From positions 1,116,001 to 1,180,000 of the forward strand of contig CBDCVB010000001.1 in the NCBI GenBank assembly GCA_965222895.1: a DNA stretch of 64,000 nt, written 5' to 3'. The stretch comes from Bin87 sp965222895. Its GTDB lineage: Bacteria > Chloroflexota > Dehalococcoidia > Lucifugimonadales > UBA3495. Under the pieces are notes generated by a model, which worked only from the letters and a program-made list of their open reading frames with translations, was not told the origin of the DNA and made no database searches. Both the position numbers and the translations under genes were made by a program. Below, piece after piece: positions 1 through 8,144 of this stretch; the first letter of the stretch is position 1; each line of letters starts with the position of its first letter.

Positions 1-39
1 GAGTTACGGGCTGATTTGCTAATTGTCAACAGGCTCTAG
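1..39. mobile_element. Edge of a CTAG-ended MITE-like element (family B)
   Basis: The first 39 bases carry, on the minus strand, CTAGAGCCTGTTGACAATTA, the same terminus found at 22277, 23231 and 51279 and, as CTAGGGCCTGTTGACAAACT, at 51475 and 52707. The rest of the element lies outside the window. The CTAG at 36-39 also supplies the TAG stop codon of dxr. Confidence 0.65.
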
Positions 40-1163
40 CGGGCCAGGGTGGCGGCGATTTCTCCGGCGCGCTTGCCGGCCCAGCGGTCGGCGTCGATGA
101 TGGCATCGAGCTCCGGGTTGGGTTGATTCTGATGCTGCGCCAGAACCTTTTCCACCACGCGGTAAATATCGGTGAAGCCGATACTGCCCCGCAGAAATGA
201 CTCCACAGCAACCTCATCGGCGGCGCTCAAAACCGCGGGCGTGGTTCCACCCTCTTGGCCGGCGGCGGTCGCCAGGCCAAAGCAGGGGTAACGCTCCGGT
301 TGCAGCGGTTCAAAGTCCAGCGACCAGGCAACACCGATGTCCAGGCGGGGGATTTCGGCGTTGGGCAACCGTTGGGGATAGAACAGCGCGTACTGGATTG
401 GCAGCCGCATACTGGGCGGGCCCAGCTGGGCCTTCACCGACCCGTCGTCGAATTCCACCATGGAATGAATGGTGCTCTGCGGATGCACCACCACCGCAAT
501 GTCTTCCCACGGCACCGAGAACAGCCAGTGCGACTCAATGACCTCGAACGCCTTGTTCATCAGGGTGGCCGAATCGACGGTTATTTTGGCGCCCATACGC
601 CAGGTGGGGTGCTGCAACGCCTGCTCGGGCGTAACCGATTCAAGCTCGGCTAGCGGGGTGCGACGGAAGGGGCCGCCGCTGGCCGTAATCATCAGCCGGC
701 GAATGTGGTTGTCCTCACCCTGCAGGCATTGCCAGATGGCGCTGGGTTCGCTGTCGACCGGCAAAATCCTGGCGCGGTACTCGCGCTCGGCTGCCTTCAA
801 CGCCTGGCCGGCCATAACCACGGGTTCCTTGTTGGACAAGGCCACCTGCTTGCCAGCCTGCAAGGCGCGCATGGTGGGATGCAGACCCACCCCACCCATC
901 AGGGCAACCATCACCTGATCGACTTCAGGCAGTGCCGCCATTTCGTCCATGGGGAGCAGCGCCACGCCGGACGGCAACGGCGCCGGCGGGTGGTTGCACC
1001 AGACGTAGCGGGGGTTGAACTCGGAAATCTGTTCCAGAAGCAGGGCAGTATTGTTGCCGGCGGCCAGTCCAATGACCTCGAACTCGTGGGGGAAAGCCCG
1101 CACGATGTCCAGCGTTTGCCGGCCAATGGACCCGGTGGAGCCCAGTATTACGATACGTCGCAT
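36..1163 (-). CDS. dxr: 1-deoxy-D-xylulose 5-phosphate reductoisomerase (DXR)
   Basis: NADPH-dependent conversion of DXP to 2-C-methyl-D-erythritol 4-phosphate, second step of the MEP isoprenoid pathway, cytoplasmic. The N-terminus has the Rossmann motif GSTGSIG (residues 9-14); TASGGPFR, HPTWRMGAKITVDSATLMNK and VVVHPQSTIHSMVE are family hallmarks. The ATG at 1163 is chosen; a GTG two codons upstream is possible. Two active-site motifs are odd: NKEP (111-114) where NKES/T is usual, and DSEP (137-140) where DSEH is nearly invariant. At 375 aa it is a little short of the E. coli enzyme (398), and its stop codon lies in a transposon terminus. Last gene of the rpsB-dxr cluster. Confidence 0.95.
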   Translation of the reverse strand: MRRIVILGSTGSIGRQTLDIVRAFPHEFEVIGLAAGNNTALLLEQISEFNPRYVWCNHPPAPLPSGVALLPMDEMAALPEVDQVMVALMGGVGLHPTMRALQAGKQVALSNKEPVVMAGQALKAAEREYRARILPVDSEPSAIWQCLQGEDNHIRRLMITASGGPFRRTPLAELESVTPEQALQHPTWRMGAKITVDSATLMNKAFEVIESHWLFSVPWEDIAVVVHPQSTIHSMVEFDDGSVKAQLGPPSMRLPIQYALFYPQRLPNAEIPRLDIGVAWSLDFEPLQPERYPCFGLATAAGQEGGTTPAVLSAADEVAVESFLRGSIGFTDIYRVVEKVLAQHQNQPNPELDAIIDADRWAGKRAGEIAATLAR

Positions 1164-1181
1164 AAACACCGGTGCAGTGAG

Positions 1182-2327
1182 TCAGGAGGTTGCGGCGAAA
1201 ACCGCCGCCAGGATGTACACCACGGTTAATGAGGGCAGCAGACTGTCCAGCCGGTCCAGCATCCCCCCGTGGCCCGGGAAAAGGTTGCCGGAATCTTTCA
1301 CATCAGCCAAACGTTTGATTTTGGATTCAAACAGATCGCCGACTGGCGAAATGACGCCTAACATAACACCAATGCCCACCAGTTGCCAAATATCCAGTTG
1401 CAACGGGAACAGAACGCCCAACGCCACGGCGGCGATGACGGCGCCGGCCATCCCGCCGGCTGCGCCCTCCCAGTTTTTACCGGGACTGATGCTGGGCGCC
1501 ATGGGATGCCGTCCGAACAGCCGCCCAACGGTGTAGGCGCCGGTGTCGGTGGCGTACACGGTGAGGATGCCCAGCAGCAGCCACCAGCATCCGGCCTGAG
1601 TCAGGTTGGCTACCGTTGCCGCGAACTCGCCGCCCACCAGGCGCGGCAACAGCCAGACGCCGTTGCCGCCGACCAACGGTTGGTCGGGCGTTACCACCGG
1701 CGCGGTGCTAGCCAGGCCGTCCGAGAGTTCGGCGCCAGCTATCTCGGTGCCTGCTAGTTCGTTGCCAGCTATGGCGGGTAGCACCCATTGGCTGCCGGCT
1801 TCGGAAATCGTATCCGTGGGTATGGGCAGCGGTATGTCGTCCCCGACCATGGCGCGCAGGGCGACGGCACAGGCCAGCGCGCCGCCAATGTAAACCGGCG
1901 TGGCGACCAGGTACAGCGCGGCCACGGTGGGACGGCGACCGTGCCAGGCGGCGATCATCCACAGGCCGGCGATGATGCAACCGGCGACGCAGATAACCAC
2001 CGCTGCCAGGGCGAAGTCGCGGGTCTGCCCCGCCAGTTCGCCGGCCAGGACCAACGCCACCGCCCAGCTCCCGCCGAGCAGGATGGGCAGTTGGGTTGGG
2101 GATTCTTCGTCATGGAATTCTCCATCATGGGGTTGTCCGTCATGGAATTCATCGTCATCCAGCGTGGCATCCGGCGGGGCAACCGGCGGATACAGGCGGT
2201 AGGCTTCCCAAACGCCGATGACGGCCGCTGCGACCGCCACGACGGTCAGCCAGGGCGGGCCAAACCAGATGGCGCCAACTATAATCGGCACGCCCACCAG
2301 GGCGGTCAGCACCCGGTGGAGCAGCAC
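1182..2327 (-). CDS. cdsA: Phosphatidate cytidylyltransferase (CDP-diglyceride synthase)
   Basis: Integral membrane enzyme making CDP-diacylglycerol from phosphatidate and CTP. The C-terminus carries the CDP-DAG synthase signature (SKIKRLADVKDSGN followed by PGHGGMLDRLD), preceded by ISPGKNWEG. GTG start at 2327, three bases after the uppS stop. At 381 aa it is about 100 residues longer than usual. The extra length is a hydrophilic Asp/Glu/His-rich loop near residues 50-75 with repeated HDG/FHD units, and an Ala/Gly/Glu-rich segment with repeated AG-x-E-L units near 165-200. Both break the hydrophobic helices of the N-terminal half. Confidence 0.93.
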   Translation of the reverse strand: MLLHRVLTALVGVPIIVGAIWFGPPWLTVVAVAAAVIGVWEAYRLYPPVAPPDATLDDDEFHDGQPHDGEFHDEESPTQLPILLGGSWAVALVLAGELAGQTRDFALAAVVICVAGCIIAGLWMIAAWHGRRPTVAALYLVATPVYIGGALACAVALRAMVGDDIPLPIPTDTISEAGSQWVLPAIAGNELAGTEIAGAELSDGLASTAPVVTPDQPLVGGNGVWLLPRLVGGEFAATVANLTQAGCWWLLLGILTVYATDTGAYTVGRLFGRHPMAPSISPGKNWEGAAGGMAGAVIAAVALGVLFPLQLDIWQLVGIGVMLGVISPVGDLFESKIKRLADVKDSGNLFPGHGGMLDRLDSLLPSLTVVYILAAVFAATS

Positions 2328-2330
2328 CGG

Positions 2331-3095
2331 CTATTCCTGGCTGGTGTTGTCTGATGCGTTCAGCGCACCGAAACGGCGCTGCCGCTGGCTGTAGGCATCG
2401 AGGGCCAACCCCAGCTCAGCTTCATCCAGATCGGGCCAGAGCACGGGGGTGTGGTAATACTCGCTGTACGCAGCCTGCCAGAGCAGAAAATTGCTGATGC
2501 GCTGCTCGCCCCCGGTGCGGATGATCAGGTCGGGGTCGGGACAGCCGTCGGTGTACAGGTAGCGGCTGAACAGGGCTTCGTCCACCTGCTCGGGCGGCAG
2601 GTCATCGGCGATGATGCGCCGCACGGCTCGCAGAATCTCATCGCGCCCGCCGTAGTTGAAGGCGATGTTGAGGGTAATGGCCGAGTTCTCGAGGGTGCGC
2701 TTTTGGGCTTCCGCGACTGCCTGCTGCAACAGGGGGTTGAGCGGGTCGGGGTCGCCGAGATGGATCAGCCGCACACCGCCCTCGTGCAGCTGCCGGGTTT
2801 GCGGCTCAATCTCTTCGGCCATAATGGTCATCAGGGCGTCCACTTCGGGGGCGGGCCGGCTCCAGTTTTCCGTGGAAAAGGCGAAGAGGGTAACTACCGA
2901 TACGCCGCGGCGGGCCAGAATTTTCACCACGCGCTGTATGTTGACCACGCCCTGCCGGTGGCCATCGGGACGGGGCAGCTGTCGTTGCAACGCCCAGCGA
3001 CCGTTGCCATCCATGATGATGGCAACGTGTTGGGGGATTGGGCCGGCGTCGTGGCCGGCGCCGGCGCTATGCGGGGGAGTATTACGGTTGGCCAA
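2331..3095 (-). CDS. uppS: Isoprenyl transferase (undecaprenyl diphosphate synthase family)
   Basis: cis-Prenyltransferase extending FPP with IPP to the C55 lipid carrier used in cell-envelope synthesis. Motif I HVAIIMDGNGRW, then GVVNIQRVV, FAFSTENWSRP and the C-terminal RTGGEQRISNFLLWQ-AYSE motif are all present. A longer reading to 3251 exists only because the frame stays open through the neighbouring Uma2 gene. The TTG at 3095, one base after the Uma2 stop (3097), leaves about 20 residues before motif I, the normal family length (254 aa). Confidence 0.93.
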   Translation of the reverse strand: MANRNTPPHSAGAGHDAGPIPQHVAIIMDGNGRWALQRQLPRPDGHRQGVVNIQRVVKILARRGVSVVTLFAFSTENWSRPAPEVDALMTIMAEEIEPQTRQLHEGGVRLIHLGDPDPLNPLLQQAVAEAQKRTLENSAITLNIAFNYGGRDEILRAVRRIIADDLPPEQVDEALFSRYLYTDGCPDPDLIIRTGGEQRISNFLLWQAAYSEYYHTPVLWPDLDEAELGLALDAYSQRQRRFGALNASDNTSQE

Positions 3096-3096
3096 G

Positions 3097-3825
3097 CTAT
3101 TCCGATGGCCGGTTACGCAACTGTTCTTCCAGCTGCCGCACCCGCTCGACGGCCGCATCCCGTTCGGCGGCCAATTCGTCAGGCGTGGGCAGATACTCCC
3201 CGGATACCGGGTCAAAGATACGAAAATGACCGTTATCCCAGCATAGGTCAAGTCCCAGAGCGACGCTGTGGCCCCAGATCACACCATCCGGCTCAGTGGT
3301 CAACGGTATGGCCTGGTACTCGTCGTTAACTAGTGTGTCGCCCCAGATGGCCGCGTCATGACGCCGCCCGCCCGTCGGGTCAAACCGCCAGTACTCGGTC
3401 ACGCCGAAGTAGGCGTATACCCCACGCTTCGCCGTGTAGTCATTCCGCCCGGTGCTCGTTGACGCTACCTCCAGCACAAAGTCCGGAGGTTTTCCAACTT
3501 CACTAATTACGTACCCGTTGCGTACGATAATAGCTTCAGCGTCCACGTCGAAAGCAACCATCAGATCAGGCACTAGCAAAACGCCGGGACGCTGCGGCAC
3601 CAGGTATGCTCCGCTGATAACCAGCGTTGTAGAGCGACGCTCAAAGTATCGCGCCAACGCGCTGCCGACGCCGGGGCCATGAAGGTGAAGATAATTTTGA
3701 AGGTCCATTCTGGGCGGCGGGTCGGGCAACGGTACATTGGGCAGCAGTTCATAGAAGACGGTCGGGTCCGGCAGCGGTTCGACCTCAACCTGGCGACTAG
3801 ACTCGGCAGCCGGTTTAGTAGTCAT
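3097..3825 (-). CDS. Uma2 family protein (DUF820, PD-(D/E)XK nuclease fold)
   Basis: Putative restriction-endonuclease-like protein of the Uma2 family; the biological role of the family is unsettled. Diagnostic residues are PDLMVAFDVD, PDFVLEVASTSTGRNDYTAKR and YAYFGVTEYWRFDP, which carry the D-(E)x(V)-K core. The last 35 residues (AAERDAAVERVRQLEEQLRN) form a predicted coiled coil, common in this family. It is inserted between frr and uppS inside an otherwise classical housekeeping operon, same strand and tightly packed, so it is probably co-transcribed. A second Uma2 gene is at 19466. Confidence 0.88.
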   Translation of the reverse strand: MTTKPAAESSRQVEVEPLPDPTVFYELLPNVPLPDPPPRMDLQNYLHLHGPGVGSALARYFERRSTTLVISGAYLVPQRPGVLLVPDLMVAFDVDAEAIIVRNGYVISEVGKPPDFVLEVASTSTGRNDYTAKRGVYAYFGVTEYWRFDPTGGRRHDAAIWGDTLVNDEYQAIPLTTEPDGVIWGHSVALGLDLCWDNGHFRIFDPVSGEYLPTPDELAAERDAAVERVRQLEEQLRNRPSE

Positions 3826-3865
3826 GGCAATCCTCGCTATGGGTAACGCAGGCCGCGGGCGACGG

Positions 3866-4468
3866 CTAAACCTGCATGATTTCGCCTTCTTTGGCCACCG
3901 CTACCTCATCAACGGTCTTGATATGGGCGTCGGTGGTTTTCTGGAGCGATTCCTGACTGCGCCGGTTTTCATCCTGGGAAATGCTCTTGTCCCGCTCCAT
4001 CTTGCGCAGGGAATCCACGCCGTCGCGACGCACGTTGCGGATGGCCACCTTGCCGTCTTCGGCCTTGCGCTTGAGTAATTTGACCATCTCCTGCCGGCGT
4101 TCCTGCGTCAACGGGGGAATGGGCACGGTAATTACGTTGCCGTCGTTGGACGGATTGAACCCGAGGTCGGACTGCGACAGGCCGCGTTCGATGTCCCGCA
4201 GGGATTGCTTGTCCCAGGGTTGCACCATGATGGCGCGGGCGTCGGGCGCTGAGATTGCTGCAATCTGTTTGAGGGGGGTGGGTGTGCCGTAATAATCGAC
4301 CGTGAGGTCTTCGATGAGCGAGGGCGTGGCGCGCCCGGTCCGCAGGGTGCTGATGTCCCGGCGCATGGCTTCGATCGACTGCCCCATCTTGTGTTCTGCT
4401 TCACTCAGCACGTCTTCGATGGTTCGCTCGTCCTGGTTGCGGTTGTTGTCACCTTTGCGCTCTGGCAT
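3866..4468 (-). CDS. frr: Ribosome recycling factor
   Basis: Splits post-termination ribosomes together with EF-G. The sequence shows MRRDISTLRTGRATPSLIEDLTVDYYGTPTPLKQIA, GNVITVPIPPLTQERRQEM and the C-terminal three-helix-bundle segment. An upstream in-frame reading to 4537 is rejected. The ATG at 4468 has GGAGG 7-8 bases upstream and gives 200 aa (family about 185), with a short charged N-terminal extension. It overlaps the pyrH 3' end by 20 bases, supporting translational coupling. Confidence 0.95.
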   Translation of the reverse strand: MPERKGDNNRNQDERTIEDVLSEAEHKMGQSIEAMRRDISTLRTGRATPSLIEDLTVDYYGTPTPLKQIAAISAPDARAIMVQPWDKQSLRDIERGLSQSDLGFNPSNDGNVITVPIPPLTQERRQEMVKLLKRKAEDGKVAIRNVRRDGVDSLRKMERDKSISQDENRRSQESLQKTTDAHIKTVDEVAVAKEGEIMQV

Positions 4469-5246
4469 TTTGCTCGCCTCCGTTGCCGTGCTCTGCGTTG
4501 CCGTACTCCTGGCTGCTGATGGTGGTGCCCACGGCATCCCCGCGCAGGATCCGGCTCATGGTGCCTTGCTCAAATATATCAAAAACAATGATGGGCATAT
4601 CGTTGTCCATGCACAGCGTCATTGCCGTGCTGTCCATCACTTCGAGCCGCCGGTTTACGGCATCGAGATACTCCAGATTGCCGAACCGAACCGCCTCGGG
4701 GTTGGTGCGAGGATCGGAGTCGTAGACGCCGTCAACGCCGTTCTTGGCCATCAGCAGCACCTCGGCGCCAATCTCCAGCGCACGCAGCGCCGACGCGGTA
4801 TCGGTTGACATATACGGGTTGCCGGCTCCGGCGCAGAACAGCACTACGCGTCCCTTTTCTAGATGGCGGATGGCGCGGCGGCGGATGTAAGGCTCAGCGA
4901 CGGCCTGGATGGGCAAGGCCGACTGGGTGCGGGTGGTGATACCACGCCGTTCCAGCGCGTCCTGCAGGGCCAGCCCGTTGATGATGGTTGCGACCATGCC
5001 GGCGTAGTCGGCGGTGGACCGTTCCATGCCCTGTCGCTCGGCGGCAGCGCCCCGCCAGATGTTTCCGCCTCCGACCACGACCGCGACTTCCACGTCATGC
5101 GCGCGCACGTCGATAATCTGGTCGGCGATGTAAGCGACCGCTGCGGTGTCGATGGGGTTAGGGCCGGCGCCCTGTAAAGATTCGCCGCTGACCTTTAACA
5201 GGACGCGGCGATAGATGGTTTCGCCCTTAACGCTGCCGGTGGCCAA
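4449..5246 (-). CDS. pyrH: UMP kinase
   Basis: Phosphorylates UMP to UDP in pyrimidine nucleotide synthesis; cytoplasmic hexamer of the amino-acid-kinase fold. Seen: LLKVSGESL (phosphate loop), VVVGGGNIWRG, AGAGNPYMSTDTA (UMP site) and LLMAKNGVDGVYDSDPR. The start is TTG at 5246; no ATG lies near the conserved N-terminus. A roughly 20-residue Asn/Gly/Gln-rich tail after TTISSQEYG is unusual and is the part overlapped by frr. Lies between tsf and frr as in many bacteria. Confidence 0.95.
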   Translation of the reverse strand: MATGSVKGETIYRRVLLKVSGESLQGAGPNPIDTAAVAYIADQIIDVRAHDVEVAVVVGGGNIWRGAAAERQGMERSTADYAGMVATIINGLALQDALERRGITTRTQSALPIQAVAEPYIRRRAIRHLEKGRVVLFCAGAGNPYMSTDTASALRALEIGAEVLLMAKNGVDGVYDSDPRTNPEAVRFGNLEYLDAVNRRLEVMDSTAMTLCMDNDMPIIVFDIFEQGTMSRILRGDAVGTTISSQEYGNAEHGNGGEQNARAQR

Positions 5247-5300
5247 AGTTCACGGCCTCACATTTTCGGAACCGTGGTCCGAAACCGTTCGGATTGGCGG

Positions 5301-5807
5301 TTACTCGCCCAGCGCCAGACGGCTGAAGTGTACGACGCGCACGTTTTCGCCGGTTTGCGCCGCAGTTTCGCGCACCAGATCGGCCAGTGTACGGGAGCCG
5401 TCCTTGATGTAAGGCTGCTGCAATAGGCAGACCTGAGCGGCGGGCCGTTCGTCGCCAGCTTCGATGTCCTCTTCGCTGAGGTAAACCGGAGACATTGCCG
5501 CAACCTGCATGGCGATGTCGTGGGCGAGTACGCGAAATTCTTCGGTGCGGGCTACGAAGTCGGTTTCGCAACCCAGCTGCACCAGCGCACCGACGCGACC
5601 GCCGGTGTGGATGTATGCTTCGACCAGTCCCTGGGACGTTTCCCGATCCGAGCGCCGGGCGGCCTGTTCAAAGCCTTTCTGGCGAAGCGATTCGACGGCT
5701 TTGTTGAGGTCGCCGTCGTTATCTTCCAGGGCCCGTTTGCAATCGCTAATTCCGGCTCCGGTTTGCTCGCGCAGATTTCTGATGAGTTCGACGGTAACGG
5801 CAGGCAA
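5301..5807 (-). CDS. tsf: Translation elongation factor Ts
   Basis: Nucleotide-exchange factor for EF-Tu. The N-terminal UBA-like domain (TVELIRNLREQTGAGISDCKRAL) and the core TDF(V)A motif (GCETDFVARTEEF) are clear. Only 168 aa, i.e. the short bacterial form with a single core subdomain, versus about 280 aa in E. coli. TTG start at 5807; the frame has no closer ATG. Follows rpsB on the same strand. Confidence 0.94.
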   Translation of the reverse strand: MPAVTVELIRNLREQTGAGISDCKRALEDNDGDLNKAVESLRQKGFEQAARRSDRETSQGLVEAYIHTGGRVGALVQLGCETDFVARTEEFRVLAHDIAMQVAAMSPVYLSEEDIEAGDERPAAQVCLLQQPYIKDGSRTLADLVRETAAQTGENVRVVHFSRLALGE

Positions 5808-5882
5808 AGCGGGGCCCTCCTGAGGTGGCGTGGTCGGTCTATAGCGTTGGTTGCGGGCGGGACGTGTGGCCTAACGCAGCGG

Positions 5883-6773
5883 TTAGGGTTCCAGGGGGCG
5901 GGAAGTCATCATGCTTTCCAGTTCCGCCAGCGTAACGGTGGTGGAGAACCGGTCGGCGGCTTCTTCTTCCGTAGTGGGTTCCGCGCCTTCTTCCGGTGCG
6001 TTGGCGGCCTCGGCGGCGGCCAGCAACATGGCCTCGCGGTAGGCCTGTCCTTCTTCAATCGCGGTGGCCATGCGCCCGGTAATCAGGCGGATGGAACGCA
6101 CTGCGTCGTCGTTACCCGGAACCGCGTGGGTTACCTGTCCGGGGTCGCAGTCGGTGTCGACGATGGCGAAGATGGGGATGTTGAGGCGGCGGGCTTCGGC
6201 GATACAGATGTCTTCCTTGCCGATGTCAATAACGAACAGGGCGGCGGGCAGACGGTCCATTTCACGCAGGCCGGTGAAGTATTTCTCCAGCTTTTCCAGC
6301 GTGTGACTCAGGCGGACGGTTTCCTTCTTGGGCAGACGGGCCAAGTAGCCGGAGTCGCGCTGCTCCTGGAGGTTCTTCATGTAGTCGATGCGGGCCTTGA
6401 TGGTCTGGAAGTTGGTAAGCGTACCACCCAGCCAGCGCTGGTTCACGTACCAGTGTCCGACACGGTCGGCTTCTGATGCAATGACATCCTGGGCCTGTTT
6501 CTTGGTGCCCACGAACAGCACCTTGCCCCCGGAAGCGCCGATGTCGACCATTGCCCGGTAGGCGTCGGTGATCAACCCCATCGTTTGCTGGAGGTCGATG
6601 ATGTGGATGCCGTTGCGCTGGGTAAATATGTAGCGGCGCATCCGTGGATTCCAGCGTCGGGTCTGATGCCCGAAATGGACGCCGGCTTCCAGCAGCGACT
6701 TCATCGTGATGGGTTCCAACTGAGGGGCAGGTTCTGCCACGGGTTGTGGTGCAAGTTCAGGAGCCTGTACCAT
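5883..6773 (-). CDS. rpsB: 30S ribosomal protein S2
   Basis: Small-subunit ribosomal protein. Conserved segments: LLEAGVHFGHQTRRWNPRMRRYIF, GGKVLFVGTKKQAQ, WLGGTLTNFQTI and FAIVDTDCDPGQVTHAVPGNDDAVRSIRLI. 296 aa, with a Pro/Glu-rich 23-residue N-terminal extension and an acidic C-terminal tail (EEGAEPTTEEEAADR) beyond the usual length. First gene of the rpsB-tsf-pyrH-frr-uppS-cdsA-dxr cluster; a promoter candidate lies about 85 bases upstream. Confidence 0.96.
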   Translation of the reverse strand: MVQAPELAPQPVAEPAPQLEPITMKSLLEAGVHFGHQTRRWNPRMRRYIFTQRNGIHIIDLQQTMGLITDAYRAMVDIGASGGKVLFVGTKKQAQDVIASEADRVGHWYVNQRWLGGTLTNFQTIKARIDYMKNLQEQRDSGYLARLPKKETVRLSHTLEKLEKYFTGLREMDRLPAALFVIDIGKEDICIAEARRLNIPIFAIVDTDCDPGQVTHAVPGNDDAVRSIRLITGRMATAIEEGQAYREAMLLAAAEAANAPEEGAEPTTEEEAADRFSTTVTLAELESMMTSRPLEP

Positions 6774-6859
6774 AAATTACTCTACCTTTCTGTGAGCTGG
6801 CTAGTTGGGCGCAGGTTCGTGCGCCGCAGTATCTACATTGTAATTTGGCAATCTGGTGC

Positions 6860-6889
6860 AGTATAGCACAGCCCCAACAACAGCGGCAA
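6860..6889 (-). promoter_or_regulatory. Candidate sigma-70-type promoter for the rpsB cluster
   Basis: On the minus strand: -35 TTGCCG (6884-6889), an 18-base spacer ending in TGC, and -10 TATACT (6860-6865), an extended -10 arrangement. Transcription would start near 6853, leaving an approximately 80-base leader before rpsB. Confidence 0.5.
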
Positions 6890-6905
6890 CGCACCGAGCG
6901 CGTCA

Positions 6906-7067
6906 CGCGCACCCACTTTAATCTGTCATTGCGAGTAGCGCCGGTTATCCCGAGCTCGTCGAGGGACGTGGCAATCTCGATGAGGTTGAACACACGTCGG
7001 GGAACCGCCGTTGCTACGGCGACGAGATTGCCGCGCTACGCTCGCAATGACAAAGTGGGTACGCATG
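6906..7067. mobile_element. MITE-like dispersed repeat, family A, copy 1
   Basis: About 160 bp bounded by inverted ends: CGCACCCACTTTAATCTGTC..ATTGCGAG at the left and CTCGCAATGACAAAGTGGGT at the right. The inside has GACGTGGCAATCTCGATGAG and GACGAGATTGCC, also partly inverted. Related copies are at 10258, 18319, 36546 and 37817. No coding capacity. The remaining bases 7068-7235 between it and the next gene show nothing recognisable. Confidence 0.7.
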
Positions 7068-7235
7068 TGGGGGGCACAACTCATCGGGTCGTGCGACTGT
7101 CTACTACTATGGACTACCCCTATGGACTACCCCGTTTTGGGCCACCCAGCGCAGGGTTTTGGGTGGCCAACCTAAACACCGTGGATAGCGGCTGATTCGC
7201 CTCTCACGGCGGGGCAGCCTGGCGGCGGGGAGGTT

Positions 7236-8144
7236 TCAGGGGGTGGGTGAAAAGCCCAGCTGTTGTTCCAGCCAGGCGGCGCGAATCTGGCCGTGTTCGT
7301 GGCCGCCGCCCTCGGCTGCGCCATCGTAGACCCGGAAATCGCAGTTGGGCAGCGCGGCGGCCAGTTCCTCGGCGAATGCCAGCGGGCACGTGCTCCGGTC
7401 GAACCGCCCCGCGCTGAGCAGTACCGGAACCGCAACCGAGGCGGCGACGTGTATCGGATCCAGCACCGACAGGGCAGCCTCAACCAGGGCGCGCCGTTCG
7501 GGATACAGGCGGAGGTAGTCGCCCAACTCTCCCAGCGGGTAGCCGAGGCCGGGTTGCAGGGCCGCCGCGTGTCCCAACGGCAGCGGAGTGTCGGCTGCCA
7601 CGGCGGACACCCGTGACACCCGCGCCGCAGTTGCCAGCGCCAAACTTGCGCCGAGGCCCGCGCCGGTTAGGGCAACCGTTCCGATTTCTGCCAACGACTG
7701 GGCTTGCAGCGCGTCCAGGGCGCGCCGGGCATCGGCGAACGCCCCCAGCAATACGTAGGACTGGATGCTGTCGATGCCATCGGTGAGCAGGCCGGGGTAG
7801 CTGGCCCGTGTTGTGTCATCGCTGTTGCGCTGGCCGCGGTAGGTGGCATTCATCACCACGGCACGATGGCGCAAGGGCGTGTAGATGATGTCGTGGACGC
7901 TGGCGTAGTCTGGCATCCGCACCAGCGCAGGGAAGGGCCCACCACCGTCGGGAGCGGATTTCGGCACCGAGATCCAGGCGGACAATCGGTGGCCGCCGGC
8001 GCTGGTGTAGCGCATCCGGTACACGTCCCACTCGGGCTGCGAGTAGAACGAATCGCGTTCGAGCGACACGTCCGGGTTCAGCTCGGCCAGCTCGGCTTCG
8101 GTTTGTTCCCAGAACACCTGCGGACTCAGCGGCGCATTAGTCAT
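7236..8144 (-). CDS. AXE1-type alpha/beta hydrolase with missing nucleophile
   Basis: 302 aa, homologous in layout to its upstream neighbour at 8141-9088 (acetyl xylan esterase/cephalosporin C deacetylase family). The fold signatures GGHRLSAWISVPK, PFPALVRMPDY and AYVLLGAFADARRALDAL are present. The expected G-x-S-x-G nucleophile elbow, however, reads TGAGLGASLA, so the catalytic Ser is Gly. The Asp loop (SAGRFDRSTCP) and His loop (GGGHEHGQ) remain. The ATG at 8144 overlaps the preceding stop (ATGA). Upstream in-frame Arg-rich residues are shadow translation of the neighbour. Probably non-catalytic or divergent; a tandem duplication product. Confidence 0.8.
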   Translation of the reverse strand: MTNAPLSPQVFWEQTEAELAELNPDVSLERDSFYSQPEWDVYRMRYTSAGGHRLSAWISVPKSAPDGGGPFPALVRMPDYASVHDIIYTPLRHRAVVMNATYRGQRNSDDTTRASYPGLLTDGIDSIQSYVLLGAFADARRALDALQAQSLAEIGTVALTGAGLGASLALATAARVSRVSAVAADTPLPLGHAAALQPGLGYPLGELGDYLRLYPERRALVEAALSVLDPIHVAASVAVPVLLSAGRFDRSTCPLAFAEELAAALPNCDFRVYDGAAEGGGHEHGQIRAAWLEQQLGFSPTP

